Assembly (NCBI GenBank): GCA_016873255.1
Contig: VGXR01000004.1
Span: 1-64,000, forward strand
Direction of reading: 5' to 3'
DNA: 64,000 bases
From: Planctomycetota bacterium
GTDB taxonomy: Bacteria; Planctomycetota; Phycisphaerae; Phycisphaerales; SM1A02
How positions within the stretch are numbered: the first letter of the stretch is position 1; each line of letters starts with the position of its first letter. Below the pieces are notes generated by a model. The model had not been told where the DNA came from. It was given only the letters and a program-made list of their open reading frames with translations, and ran no database searches. The translations under genes and the position numbers were made by a program. Shown here piece by piece: positions 42,843 to 51,425 of the stretch.

Positions 42843-44510
42843 CTACCACGACAGCCGGAAGGAGCCGTGGAACCTTCGGTCGGTGAACTCCCAGTGGGCC
42901 GTGGATCGAGGGCGGGAGTCGTGGACGATCGGGGGCGTCGTGGTCACGATCAGTTCCAGCGGGGTGTCGATGGGGAGCCTGGACTCCGCGGTCATGGCCA
43001 TGCGCGTGCCCCAGACGGAGACATCCTTGACTCCCCTGCCGAGGTGGTGCAGCAAGGCGATGATCGCGGCATCCCCGGCGATGCGGACCGCAAGCGGCAT
43101 GGCAATGAGGCCGAGCGGGCTGGTGGCCTGCACGATGAAGCGATAATGGCGATCCTCCAGCTCCTCGACGGAAAGGAACGAGAAGCCGTCCTGTGCAGCG
43201 GTGAGGTGGAGGTAGAGGCTGCCGAGCTGGTCAACGGTCTTCGGGTCCAGCAACTTGCCCGTCGCGGCGGCGGACCGTGGCCACCTGTAGCCGATGGAGC
43301 CGGTCTCGAAGAACCAGTCCTCGGCGCGATGCGTGTGCTCGATGCATTCGCCTGAGTCGTCGATGGCGACATGGCCGGGCCCGAGATGGCCGTTGAAGTG
43401 GTTGGCCAGCGAGAAGCAGTATGCACCGGCATCCTGGATGAGCACGGTGTCGTCGATCTTGAGGCTGCCGAGTTGGGTCTGCGGCAGGAGCACGTCACCG
43501 GCGAAGCAATGGGGACCTCCGATGGCGTCGGGGCCGGTTGACGGGAAGGGCTCGCCGGATGGCCCCATGATCCGGTGCGGCCAGTGGAGAAGGGTCACCT
43601 TCGCCAGCTGATCGGTGCCGACGTCGAGAAGCGCCCAGCGTCGGCCTCGAATCTGCTTGATTTCCCTGACCCTTGCCAGCAGTGCCACGGCATTGCCGAC
43701 GAGGGCATGCCCCGGCTCGACGAGGTAGCGGCACTCGGGCCGCAGGGTCGGCCGCAGTGCCTCGACATAGGCGGCGGCGGCGGGGAACTGCTGGCCGGGC
43801 TGGAAGCTGATGCCGAGGCCGCCGCCGATGTTGAGCATCGAGAGCGGGCTTCCCGTGCGCGCGGCCACCTCGTCGGCAAGGCGGTGGAGCAGCGCCACGG
43901 TCCGCGTGAAGGGCGCAAGATGGTCCATCTGCGTCCCGACATGGATGTGCAGCCCGTCGACAGGCAGCGGGCACCCGGCGGCAACGCCCGGAATCTCCTC
44001 GGCGGGAATGCCGAACTTCGCGGAGGAAGACGCGTGGCAGGTGAGCGACTGCCAGTCCTCGCGGTGGAGGTACTCGATCGGTTCGCTCGGGTTGACGCGC
44101 AGCAGCAGCTTGCCGCTGCCTGGGTCCGCCGCAACACGGGTCGCGAGGTCGCGCAGGATGGACTCGGAATCGGCGACGACGGTGGCGCCGGCCATGTAGA
44201 GACTGGCCAGCAGGGGCCTGTTCGGGACAGGCGAGTTGTAGACGATGGAGCGGTAGTGAACGCCCGCCATCAGCGCGAGGCGTACCTCCGTCTCGGAGGC
44301 GCAGTCGGCCGCACATCCGAGGTCTGCGAGAACGCGAAGCACGGCGAGCGAGGGATTGGACTTGACGGGGAAGGCGACATTCGCGGGGTCACCCGTCAGG
44401 GCGATGAATTCCTCTGCATTGCGCCTGAGCTGCTGGGTATTCAGAACATAGAGGGGCGTTCCGAACTGCTTGGCCAGCGTTTCCTGCGGTACTCGTTCGG
44501 ACCAACTCAT
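42843..44510 (-). CDS. PLP-dependent decarboxylase with large C-terminal extension
   Basis: Residues 1-385 match the alanine racemase-fold (type III) decarboxylases such as diaminopimelate or ornithine decarboxylases: the PLP Lys50 in FPVKSNPS, HIHVGTQMDHLAPF at 188-201, GGGLGISF at 229-236, EPGHA at 265-269, Cys335 (GPHCFAGDVLLP) and Tyr364 (DAGAYCFSLANHFNG). A ~155-residue extension (about 400-555) ends TDRRFHGSFRLSW and may be a hot-dog-type fold; I cannot assign it firmly. Codon choice is clearly less GC-biased than in neighbouring genes, suggesting recent transfer. The ATG is preceded by an AAGGGCAAAGG leader with TACACT 26 nt upstream. No pathway partners are adjacent. Confidence 0.8.
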   Translation of the reverse strand: MSWSERVPQETLAKQFGTPLYVLNTQQLRRNAEEFIALTGDPANVAFPVKSNPSLAVLRVLADLGCAADCASETEVRLALMAGVHYRSIVYNSPVPNRPLLASLYMAGATVVADSESILRDLATRVAADPGSGKLLLRVNPSEPIEYLHREDWQSLTCHASSSAKFGIPAEEIPGVAAGCPLPVDGLHIHVGTQMDHLAPFTRTVALLHRLADEVAARTGSPLSMLNIGGGLGISFQPGQQFPAAAAYVEALRPTLRPECRYLVEPGHALVGNAVALLARVREIKQIRGRRWALLDVGTDQLAKVTLLHWPHRIMGPSGEPFPSTGPDAIGGPHCFAGDVLLPQTQLGSLKIDDTVLIQDAGAYCFSLANHFNGHLGPGHVAIDDSGECIEHTHRAEDWFFETGSIGYRWPRSAAATGKLLDPKTVDQLGSLYLHLTAAQDGFSFLSVEELEDRHYRFIVQATSPLGLIAMPLAVRIAGDAAIIALLHHLGRGVKDVSVWGTRMAMTAESRLPIDTPLELIVTTTPPIVHDSRPRSTAHWEFTDRRFHGSFRLSW

Positions 44511-44608
44511 TGAATGCCTTTGCCCTTGGATCCCGAAGTGTACGGCGAGGCGCTTCGCCCGCGATCCGTACCGCCGCCGCCCATGCACCGCATGCCCGTG
44601 CGGACTCC

Positions 44609-44614
44609 TATACT
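44609..44614 (+). promoter_or_regulatory. -10 box of nuoH
   Basis: TATACT ends 10 nt before ATG 44625. Confidence 0.5.
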
Positions 44615-44624
44615 CCTGCGTCCC

Positions 44625-45869
44625 ATGCAGTCGCTGCAGACCATCACCGACTACCTGCCCGCCTGGTTCCCCCGCGGGGACTCGCTCGCGCAGCTCGTGA
44701 CCAGCGCGGTGGTGCTCTTCACGGCGCTGCAAGTCATCCTGGTGTCGTGCGCCTACGCCATCTGGCTGGAGCGGCGCCTCTCGGCATGGATGCAGGACCG
44801 CGTCGGCCCCAACCGTGTCGGCCCGTGGGGCCTGCTGCAGCCGATCGCGGACGGCCTGAAGTTCTTCCTCAAGGAGGACTACACGCCCAACCACGTGGAC
44901 CGCGCGCTCTTCACCGCCGCGCCGGCGCTGCTTGCCATCCCGTCGATGATCGGGTTCGTGGTCATCCCGTGGGGCGGCGTGCTCGACCTCTCAAGCATCC
45001 CGTTCCTCGGCCTCACCGGCCAGGTGCGCATCGTGGGCGCCGACGTCAACATCGGCGTCGTCTACATGCTGGCGATGGCCAGCCTGTCGGTGTACGGCGT
45101 GGCGCTCGGCAGCTGGGCGTCGAACAACAAGTTCGCGTTCCTCGGCGGCCTGCGCGCGTCGGCGCAGATCATCAGCTACGAGATCCCGATGGGCGTGTGC
45201 ATGCTCGCCGTCATCCTGATGTCGGGCAGCTTCACCCCGGGCGAGATCATCGCCGGCCAGCAGCAGGGCGTGTGGAACATCATCCAGCACCCGGTGGCGG
45301 CCATCCTCTTCTACACCTGCATGCTGGCCGAGACCAACCGGCTGCCGTTCGACCTCGCCGAGTGCGAGAGCGAGCTGGTGGGCGGCTACCACACCGAGTA
45401 CTCGAGCATGCGCTTCGCGCTGTTCTTCCTGGCCGAGTACTTCAACATGATCGCGAGCTCGGCGCTGTTCTGCGTCCTGTTCCTGGGCGGCTGGAGCGTG
45501 AATCCGCTGGGCGCGCTGGTGCCCGGTGACCTGCCGTTCGTCGGCGGCCTGCCGGTGGTGCTGGCGCAGATCGCGGTGATGGCCGGCAAGACCGCGGCGG
45601 TGGTGACGCTCGGCATCGCGCTGCGCTGGACGCTGCCGCGCTTCCGGTTCGATCAGCTGATGCGCCTGGCCTGGGAAGGCATGATCCCGTCCTCGCTGCT
45701 GGTGCTCACGTGCACCGCGGTGTTCATGTACTTCGGGCTGGGCCAGTGGATGTGGGCCGGCAGCCTGCTGTGCCTCGCGGTGATCTGGTTCGTCGGTCCG
45801 CGGCTTCCGAGGGGCGCAAGCCCCAATGCCAAGATCGCGATGCTCGGCAGCCGGTTCAGCCCGGCGTGA
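44625..45869 (+). CDS. nuoH: NADH-quinone oxidoreductase subunit H
   Basis: This 414-residue membrane protein has about eight spans and lies at the quinone-binding junction of complex I. Family blocks: [86 protein letters not shown], and [28 protein letters not shown]. All are complete. No other nuo gene is in the window, so this is an isolated copy; complex I genes are usually clustered. ATG 44625 is 10 nt after TATACT. Confidence 0.97.
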   Translation: MQSLQTITDYLPAWFPRGDSLAQLVTSAVVLFTALQVILVSCAYAIWLERRLSAWMQDRVGPNRVGPWGLLQPIADGLKFFLKEDYTPNHVDRALFTAAPALLAIPSMIGFVVIPWGGVLDLSSIPFLGLTGQVRIVGADVNIGVVYMLAMASLSVYGVALGSWASNNKFAFLGGLRASAQIISYEIPMGVCMLAVILMSGSFTPGEIIAGQQQGVWNIIQHPVAAILFYTCMLAETNRLPFDLAECESELVGGYHTEYSSMRFALFFLAEYFNMIASSALFCVLFLGGWSVNPLGALVPGDLPFVGGLPVVLAQIAVMAGKTAAVVTLGIALRWTLPRFRFDQLMRLAWEGMIPSSLLVLTCTAVFMYFGLGQWMWAGSLLCLAVIWFVGPRLPRGASPNAKIAMLGSRFSPA

Positions 45870-45899
45870 TCGCCGTGACTGCGTCGGCAGTGGCCGGAT

Positions 45900-45933
45900 A
45901 GAGAAGTGCGGGGATACCTTGGACCCTATTTCA
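45900..45933. repeat. Short intergenic motif, copy 2
   Basis: The block reads AGAGAAGTGCGGGGATACC then TTGGACCCTATTTCA, related to 12613-12644 (shared GTGCGGGG.TACC, GGAC.C and ATTTCA). It lies between nuoH and the convergent 65-residue gene and overlaps that gene's stop codon. Confidence 0.45.
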
Positions 45934-46123
45934 GGCGGCGCATCTGGCCGACCCACGCGCCGTACTCGAGCGCGGCGCGGCGGCGCTCGCGCGCCGACGG
46001 CCACCTGGAGCGATCGGCGCCGAAGGCGGTCTCCATCCGCCACGACCAGTACTTGCCGCGCAGCCTGAAGCGCGTGGCAAGGCCGAGCAGGAAGAGGTTC
46101 CAGGCACCGCGGATGGCGTGCAT
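45926..46123 (-). CDS. Small conserved protein, function unknown
   Basis: This 65-residue basic protein (MHAIRGAWNLFLLGLATRF then RLRGKYWSWRMETAFG...) has one amphipathic/hydrophobic N-terminal helix and an Arg/Trp-rich remainder. The RFRLRGKYWSWR segment looks like a conserved core; I think similar short proteins occur next to other planctomycete genes but cannot confirm it. Its stop codon TAG is supplied by the short intergenic motif. It is divergent from radA. Confidence 0.5.
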   Translation of the reverse strand: MHAIRGAWNLFLLGLATRFRLRGKYWSWRMETAFGADRSRWPSARERRRAALEYGAWVGQMRRLK

Positions 46124-46187
46124 GCGGGAAGGTTAGCCCGCGGCGCGCGGTTTGGCCGCGTGAAGCAGTTGCTGCACCGCGCACCCC

Positions 46188-46193
46188 TACACT
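46188..46193 (+). promoter_or_regulatory. -10 box, leaderless start of radA
   Basis: TACACT ends 7 nt before GTG 46201. Confidence 0.5.
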
Positions 46194-46200
46194 CGGCCGC

Positions 46201-47640
46201 GTGGCCAAGGTGAAGACCAGCTGGGTCTGCCGTGACTGCGGCAACGTCCAGCCCAAGTGGATGGGCAAGTGCCCCGACTGCGGGGCCTGGGACGCGCTGC
46301 AGCGGTTCACGGAGCACGCCTCCGCCGCGGATGCGCCGGCGCCGGGTGCGCTGGTGCTGTCTGCGGGCGCGGGCGATGCCGCGCGCACATCGCCGGCCGT
46401 GCGCCGCGCCACGCCCATCGCGGAGGTGAAGCCGCTCGACGTCCCGCGCATCTCGACCGGCATCGCCGAGTTCGACCGCGTGCTCGGCGGCGGGCTGGTG
46501 CCGGGCAGCGTGTCGCTCCTCGGCGGCGACCCGGGGATCGGCAAGAGCACGCTCCTCCTGCAGGTCGCGGCGGCGCTCGCAGGCCGCGGGCACCGGGTGC
46601 TCTACGCCACCAGCGAGGAGAGCGCCGCGCAGGTGAAGCTGCGCGCCGACCGGCTCGAGGGCAGCGCCGACGTGCGCCGCGGCGAGCACCTCCTGCTCCT
46701 CGCGGAACCGAACCTCGCCGTGGTGGCCGAGGAGGCCCGCCGCACGCGCCCGGACGTCCTGGTGCTCGATTCCATCCAGCTTGCCTACCGCGGCGACATC
46801 GATGCCGTGCCCGGCAGCCTGCAGCAGCTGCGCCGATGCTGCCTGGACCTGGTGACGCTTGCCAAGACCACGGGAACCGCCGTGGCCGTGGTGGGCCACG
46901 TCACCAAGGAAGGCGACCTCGCCGGCCCCAAGCTCCTCGAGCACCTGGTGGACGTGGTGCTTGCCTTCGAGGGCGACCGCCACCACGCCTACCGCGTGGT
47001 GCGCGCGGTGAAGAACCGCTTCGGCAGCACGCAGGAACTGGGCCTCTTCGAGATGACCGGCGGCGGGCTTGCCGAGGTGGAGGAGGCGTCGCTCGCGCCC
47101 GACGCGGCCGCGGGGGCACGCGCCGCACGGCGGGCGGGCACGATCTTTGCGCCGGTGCTTGCCGGGTCGCGCGTGCTGGTGGCCGAGATCCAGGCACTCA
47201 CGGCCACCGGATTCCTCGGGGCCGCCAAGCGCCGCGCGAGCGGGCTCGACGGCGCCCGGCTGGCCATGCTCATCGCGGTGCTCGAGAAGCACGGCGGGCT
47301 GCGCCTTGCCGACCAGGATGTCTACGCATCGGTGCTCGGGGGCGTGCGCGTCACCGAACCGGCGGCCGACCTACCGGTGGCCCTCGCGGTGGCGGGGGCC
47401 TTCTATGGACGCGCACCGAGCCCTGCCACCGCGGCTCTCGGCGAGATTGCCCTCTCCGGCGAGGTGCGCGCCGTCCGACAACTCGACCTTCGCGTCCAGT
47501 CGGCAGTCCGGCGCGGTGCCCGCACGCTGCTGGTGCCTGCCTCGCAGTCTGCCGCCGCCGTGGCCTGCGTCGGCGCGGGTTCCGGGGTGCAGGTGTTGCC
47601 CGTCGGGTCGGTGGGCGACGGCATTGCGCATCTCTCCTGA
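46201..47640 (+). CDS. radA: DNA repair protein RadA (Sms)
   Basis: RadA is a RecA-like helicase for recombination intermediates. This 479-residue protein has the N-terminal zinc finger (Cys10, 13, 24, 27; CRDCGNVQPKWMGKCPDC), Walker A GDPGIGKS at 109-116, the RadA-specific KNRFGS block (near residue 270), and a C-terminal Lon-like domain with ALGEIALSGEVRAVRQLDLRVQ. GTG 46201 is 7 nt after TACACT. It is directly followed by the porin remnant. Confidence 0.97.
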   Translation: MAKVKTSWVCRDCGNVQPKWMGKCPDCGAWDALQRFTEHASAADAPAPGALVLSAGAGDAARTSPAVRRATPIAEVKPLDVPRISTGIAEFDRVLGGGLVPGSVSLLGGDPGIGKSTLLLQVAAALAGRGHRVLYATSEESAAQVKLRADRLEGSADVRRGEHLLLLAEPNLAVVAEEARRTRPDVLVLDSIQLAYRGDIDAVPGSLQQLRRCCLDLVTLAKTTGTAVAVVGHVTKEGDLAGPKLLEHLVDVVLAFEGDRHHAYRVVRAVKNRFGSTQELGLFEMTGGGLAEVEEASLAPDAAAGARAARRAGTIFAPVLAGSRVLVAEIQALTATGFLGAAKRRASGLDGARLAMLIAVLEKHGGLRLADQDVYASVLGGVRVTEPAADLPVALAVAGAFYGRAPSPATAALGEIALSGEVRAVRQLDLRVQSAVRRGARTLLVPASQSAAAVACVGAGSGVQVLPVGSVGDGIAHLS

Positions 47641-47662
47641 GCGGATCCTGATGAGAAGCTGA

Positions 47663-48121
47663 GCAATCTGTTCTTGCTCCAGCCGGCCGCTCACCCTCGA
47701 GGACGGCTTTGTCCAGAAGGCCTTCGGCGGCGGCGACGCCGCGGCGGCGCGAGGCGTCGACGGCGTACTCTCCCTCGGGTCCATCGTGCAGGGCGGTTTC
47801 TTCGTCACCGACTCGGTCGAGCTGTTCGCGCGCTGGGAAGGGATCTGGGTGTCCTCCGACAACGACGGCATCGTCGTCGGCGTGTTCGTGCCCAATGCCC
47901 TCGTGCAGCAGCGGATCAACGCCGTGACGCTCGGAGCGTGCTGGTGCTTCGCGAAGAACGCCGCCAAGTTCGCCGTCGACGGCGGCTGGGCCATGAGCCC
48001 GGTCCGCTTCACGCAGGGGCTGTTCGGCGAGTCGATCAACGGCGCCGATTGGCGGGCAAGCCCCAGCGGCGAGGGCGCCGGCGAGGTCGTGGTGCGGGCA
48101 CAGCTCCAGGTGCTCTTCTGA
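47663..48121 (+). pseudogene. 5'-truncated porin remnant
   Basis: A frame open from 47663 (a stop lies at 47660) to TGA 48121 encodes about 152 residues resembling only the C-terminal strands of the porins that follow: GGFFVTDSVELFARWEG (compare GGAFVSDDLEFFGAWCW), LGACWCFAKNAAKF, and the terminal VVVRAQLQVLF with final Phe. There is no signal peptide, no coiled-coil start and no N-terminal barrel. It is probably the 3' end of a fourth porin lost by deletion against radA. A GTG at 47786 could start a 111-residue frame, but that would not make a barrel. Confidence 0.7.
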
Positions 48122-48485
48122 GGACCGGCCCGCGTTCACGGGGTGGAGGTGCCCGTGGTGGCAGGCAATCTTTGCCGATCGAACGGCCGATTCCGCGGGG
48201 CCAGTCGCGGGAGTTTCCGTAAGTCATTGTGCGGTCATGTTTTGCGGCAGCAGTTCAATGTGCCGTTTATGGCCCGCGCGCGGGAGTCACGGCCTTTTTG
48301 CCTGCTCACTCCACGCACCCCTTGACCTTGCTATCATCTGCCCTTCAACCGAACGGCCGCAGTTGGCCGATAGGGGTTGAATCCCATGTCCGCCCACCGC
48401 GTTGGTGGGCACCAAGGCTTGGGACTTCTCACTGGGACCGCGGGTAGAACGTCAGAGCCCCGGCCCGAAACAAGGAGCGAACGAC
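48122..48485 (+). other. Porin leader and intergenic region
   Basis: No gene is seen in these 364 nt. It is less GC-rich in part (48225-48290). TATCAT (48332-48337) is the likely -10 of the next porin, giving a leader near 140 nt. A hairpin GCCCACC-GCGTT-GGTGGGC lies at 48392-48410. The AAGGAG Shine-Dalgarno is at 48472-48477, 8 nt before the ATG. Confidence 0.5.
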
Positions 48486-49892
48486 ATGAGTCTGACCAAG
48501 TTTGTTGGGCTCCTCGCGGGCTCGACCCTCACGCTGACCGGCGTGAGCTACGGAGCCGTCGAGGCGAACAACGACACCGCCGCCCAGATCAATGAGCTCA
48601 AGGCCGAAATCGCGGCCCTCAAGGCTCAGCAGGGTGGGGAGCAGTGGTTGACCGAAGCCCGCGCGGACGCGATCCGCGGCGTCGTCCAGGACGTCCTGGC
48701 CGACAGCAGCACCCGTTCCAGCTTCCAGCAGGCTGGCGCGACAGCTGGCTACAACAACGGCTTCTTCCTGTCGAGCGCCGACGGCAACTACACGCTGAAG
48801 ATCAACGCCCTCGAGCAGGTGCGCTTCGTGTGGAACAACACCTATGCGGACAATTCGCCCGGCACGGGCGCGGTTCAAAACAAGTGGGGCTTCGAGAACC
48901 GTCGCACCCAGGCCTTCTTCTCGGGCAATGTCGTTGACCCGAGCTGGAAGTACCTGGTCGGCATGGCGTTCGACGCCCAGCCGGATCCGTACGTTCAGAC
49001 CGCCGAGCAATTCCAGCTCTTCTACGCCAACGTGAGCAAGTCGTTCGGCAACGGCTTCTCGGTCACCGTCGGCCAGCAGAACGTGCCCTGGACGGTCGAG
49101 AGCCAGCTCTTCAACGCCGGCAGCACCCAGATGGGTGATTACTCGATCTTCGAGTACGTCTTCGGCGCAGGCCAGCAGGTCGGCGCGCTCGCCTCGTACG
49201 AGCAGGACGCGTGGCGCGTGAAGGGCGGCTGGTTCAACGCTATCCAGGAGTCCAATATTGGCCCCCCGACGCCCCCCGTCACGTGGAACAGCATCGACAA
49301 CCAGAGCATCGCCGTTGCGGCGCGCGCTGAGATCAAGGTCGCCGGCACCTGGGAGCAGTTCTCCAAGGAGTCGAGCTTCAAGGGCGAGGAGTTCGGCCTG
49401 CTCGTCGGCGGCGGCGTGATCTGGCAGAACGGCCGAGCCCAGAACGGCCCAAACACCAAGGGCGCCAACCCGGTCGGCCTGACGGCTGATGCCCGCGCGA
49501 TGTTCGGCGGCTTCAACCTGATCGGCCAGTTCGTGTGGCAGGACGGCTACCCCGGGACCACCCTTGGTACCACTAATGACAGCGTGTACGGCCTGAACGT
49601 CCAGGGCGGCGCGTTCGTCTCCGACGACCTCGAGTTCTTCGGCGCGTGGTGCTGGTCGGACGTTGGTCCGTCTGGTAACCGCTCGGTGGAGAACTTCCTC
49701 CAGGCTGGCGCGAACTGGTACTTCGCGAAGAACAACGTGAAGATGACCGTCATGGGCATCGTCCCCATGAACAAGGGCGCGACGACTGCGGACAACCTCC
49801 GCGGCTTCGAGTCTGGTATCGGCCTGTCCGGTCCGGGTCCGAACGCCAGCAACAACTTCTCGCTCGTCGTCCAGCTCCAGGTCATGTTCTGA
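48486..49892 (+). CDS. Porin 1 of a tandem set (OprP/OprO-like)
   Basis: This 468-residue protein has a signal peptide (about to residue 22), a coiled coil (TAAQINELKAEIAALKAQQ), then the family start EARADAIRGVVQDVLADSSTRSS and GYNNGFFLSSADGNY before a barrel with alternating strands and the terminal Phe (VVQLQVMF). The pattern matches the phosphate-selective porin (OprP/OprO) superfamily used widely in planctomycetes, with unknown solute. The strong Shine-Dalgarno and long leader suggest high expression. It is the first of three tandem copies after a truncated one. Confidence 0.85.
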   Translation: MSLTKFVGLLAGSTLTLTGVSYGAVEANNDTAAQINELKAEIAALKAQQGGEQWLTEARADAIRGVVQDVLADSSTRSSFQQAGATAGYNNGFFLSSADGNYTLKINALEQVRFVWNNTYADNSPGTGAVQNKWGFENRRTQAFFSGNVVDPSWKYLVGMAFDAQPDPYVQTAEQFQLFYANVSKSFGNGFSVTVGQQNVPWTVESQLFNAGSTQMGDYSIFEYVFGAGQQVGALASYEQDAWRVKGGWFNAIQESNIGPPTPPVTWNSIDNQSIAVAARAEIKVAGTWEQFSKESSFKGEEFGLLVGGGVIWQNGRAQNGPNTKGANPVGLTADARAMFGGFNLIGQFVWQDGYPGTTLGTTNDSVYGLNVQGGAFVSDDLEFFGAWCWSDVGPSGNRSVENFLQAGANWYFAKNNVKMTVMGIVPMNKGATTADNLRGFESGIGLSGPGPNASNNFSLVVQLQVMF

Positions 49893-49941
49893 TCCTCGGA
49901 TCAGCCTGACCCGCAGCACAGACCACGTCAAGCGAACCTTC

Positions 49942-49978
49942 CATCGGACCCGGCCTCGGCCGGGTCCGATGTGCTTTT
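49942..49978 (+). terminator. Intrinsic terminator after porin 1
   Basis: CATCGGACCCGGCC pairs with GGCCGGGTCCGATG (49942-49971), a 13-14 bp stem with a very short loop, followed by GCTTTTGC. Confidence 0.75.
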
Positions 49979-49989
49979 GCTCGGCTCGT

Positions 49990-49995
49990 TAGCCT
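49990..49995 (+). promoter_or_regulatory. -10 box upstream of porin 2
   Basis: TAGCCT ends 7 nt before GTG 50003. Confidence 0.45.
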
Positions 49996-50002
49996 TGGGC
50001 GC

Positions 50003-51337
50003 GTGCTTGCCCTTGCGCCCGCGGTGCTGGATGTCTCTGCCGAGCTCGCGCAGCTGCGCGCCGAGCTGGCGTCCATTCGCCGCGCGCGCGACGACGCGTG
50101 GGTGGAAGAGGCTCGCGCCGCCGAGGTGCGTGCGCTGGTGGCCGATGTGCTTGCCGACAGCGGCTCGCGCGCATCGTGGGCGGGCACCGGCGGCGGGGCG
50201 TCGTCCGCGGTGGTCACAGGCTACGACGATGCGCGCGGGTTCTTCATCGGGCTCGACGGCGCGGGCGACTCGATCCGTGCATTCGGGTTCGGGCAGGTCC
50301 GGTTCGTGTGGAACCAGGGCTACGACGCCGCGCAGCGCACGCCGGCCTCGGAGAGCGTGTGGGGCGCCGAGGTGCGGCGCATGCAGCTCTTCGTCACCGG
50401 AAACCTCGGCGGGCCCGACCTCACGTGGCTAATCGGCTTCAGCATCGGCGCGTGGAGCGACCCGGTGGAGATGCAGCTCGTGCGCGCCGACCCGGCCTCG
50501 ATCGACGGCACCCCGCCGCAGATCAGCTACCTCACCGTGACCAAGCAGCTCGGTGCCGGCTGGTACCTGCAGGCCGGGTCCGTCTTCACCCCGTTCACCT
50601 ACGAAAGCCACCTCTTCTCCACGGCCCAGACGCAGATGGGCGAGTGCTCGATGCTGGAGTGGCTGTTCACCGCCGACTTCACCACCGGTGCCTCGGTGGG
50701 CTTCAAAGGCGACCACGTGCGCTGGCAGGCCGTGGCCGGCAACCAGGTCGGCGGTTCGCCCGGCGCCTGGGACCAGGACACCAACCAGAGCGTGGCCGTC
50801 AGCGGGCGCGTCAACTGGCGCCTGTGCGGCACGTGGGACCAGTACGCGCTGGAGACCAGCTTCCCCGGGCAGCCCTTCGGTGCGTTCATCGGCGTCGGCG
50901 GGCGCCTGCAGAACGGGCGCGCCATCAACCCCGCGGTGCTCGGCGGCGTGAACCCGCGCGCCGTCACGGCGGACCTGGCGCTGATGTTCGGCGGCGCCAA
51001 CCTCATCGTGCAGGGCGTGGTCGCCGACCAGTGGGTGTCCCGCGACACCACCAGCTGGGGCGCACTGGTGCAGGGCGGCGTGTTCGTGGCGCCCGCCGTG
51101 GAGGTGTTCGCGAGCGGTGCGGCCGCCGATGTCGGCGGCAGCGAGGGGCGGCTCAACGTTGGCGCCAACTGGTACATCGCGCGGCAAGCGCTCAAGCTCA
51201 CGGCGATGGCGGTGGTGCCGCTCTGGGGCAACCCTGCGGGACCGGCCGCCGATGTGCTTCCGCCGCAGGGGCTCGGCGGAGGAGCTGACCCGAACAACAA
51301 CGTGTCGCTCGTGATGCAGCTGCAGGCCGAGTTCTGA
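50003..51337 (+). CDS. Porin 2 of the tandem set
   Basis: This 444-residue protein is homologous to porins 1 and 3: EEARAAEVRALVADVLADSGSRAS, FFIGLDGAGDSIRAFGFGQVRFVWNQGY, and VMQLQAEF at the end. The GTG 50003 start leaves a very short hydrophobic lead (MLALAPAVLDVSA), weak as a signal peptide. The open frame continues further upstream through non-start codons, so the N-terminus may be mis-set. The 7-nt spacing from TAGCCT supports this GTG. Solute unknown. Confidence 0.8.
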   Translation: MLALAPAVLDVSAELAQLRAELASIRRARDDAWVEEARAAEVRALVADVLADSGSRASWAGTGGGASSAVVTGYDDARGFFIGLDGAGDSIRAFGFGQVRFVWNQGYDAAQRTPASESVWGAEVRRMQLFVTGNLGGPDLTWLIGFSIGAWSDPVEMQLVRADPASIDGTPPQISYLTVTKQLGAGWYLQAGSVFTPFTYESHLFSTAQTQMGECSMLEWLFTADFTTGASVGFKGDHVRWQAVAGNQVGGSPGAWDQDTNQSVAVSGRVNWRLCGTWDQYALETSFPGQPFGAFIGVGGRLQNGRAINPAVLGGVNPRAVTADLALMFGGANLIVQGVVADQWVSRDTTSWGALVQGGVFVAPAVEVFASGAAADVGGSEGRLNVGANWYIARQALKLTAMAVVPLWGNPAGPAADVLPPQGLGGGADPNNNVSLVMQLQAEF

Positions 51338-51425
51338 CGGAATTCGACCGGACTTCCCGGACCCCGGCTGAAGGGGGGGTGGTGCCCCGGCCGATGAACC
51401 CCCTGCGATAGGATTCGCCCGACCC

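Noticed and set aside
47786-48121. Functional short outer-membrane protein starting at GTG 47786
   Set aside because: Homology continues upstream of that codon and no signal peptide exists, so a truncated porin is the simpler reading.
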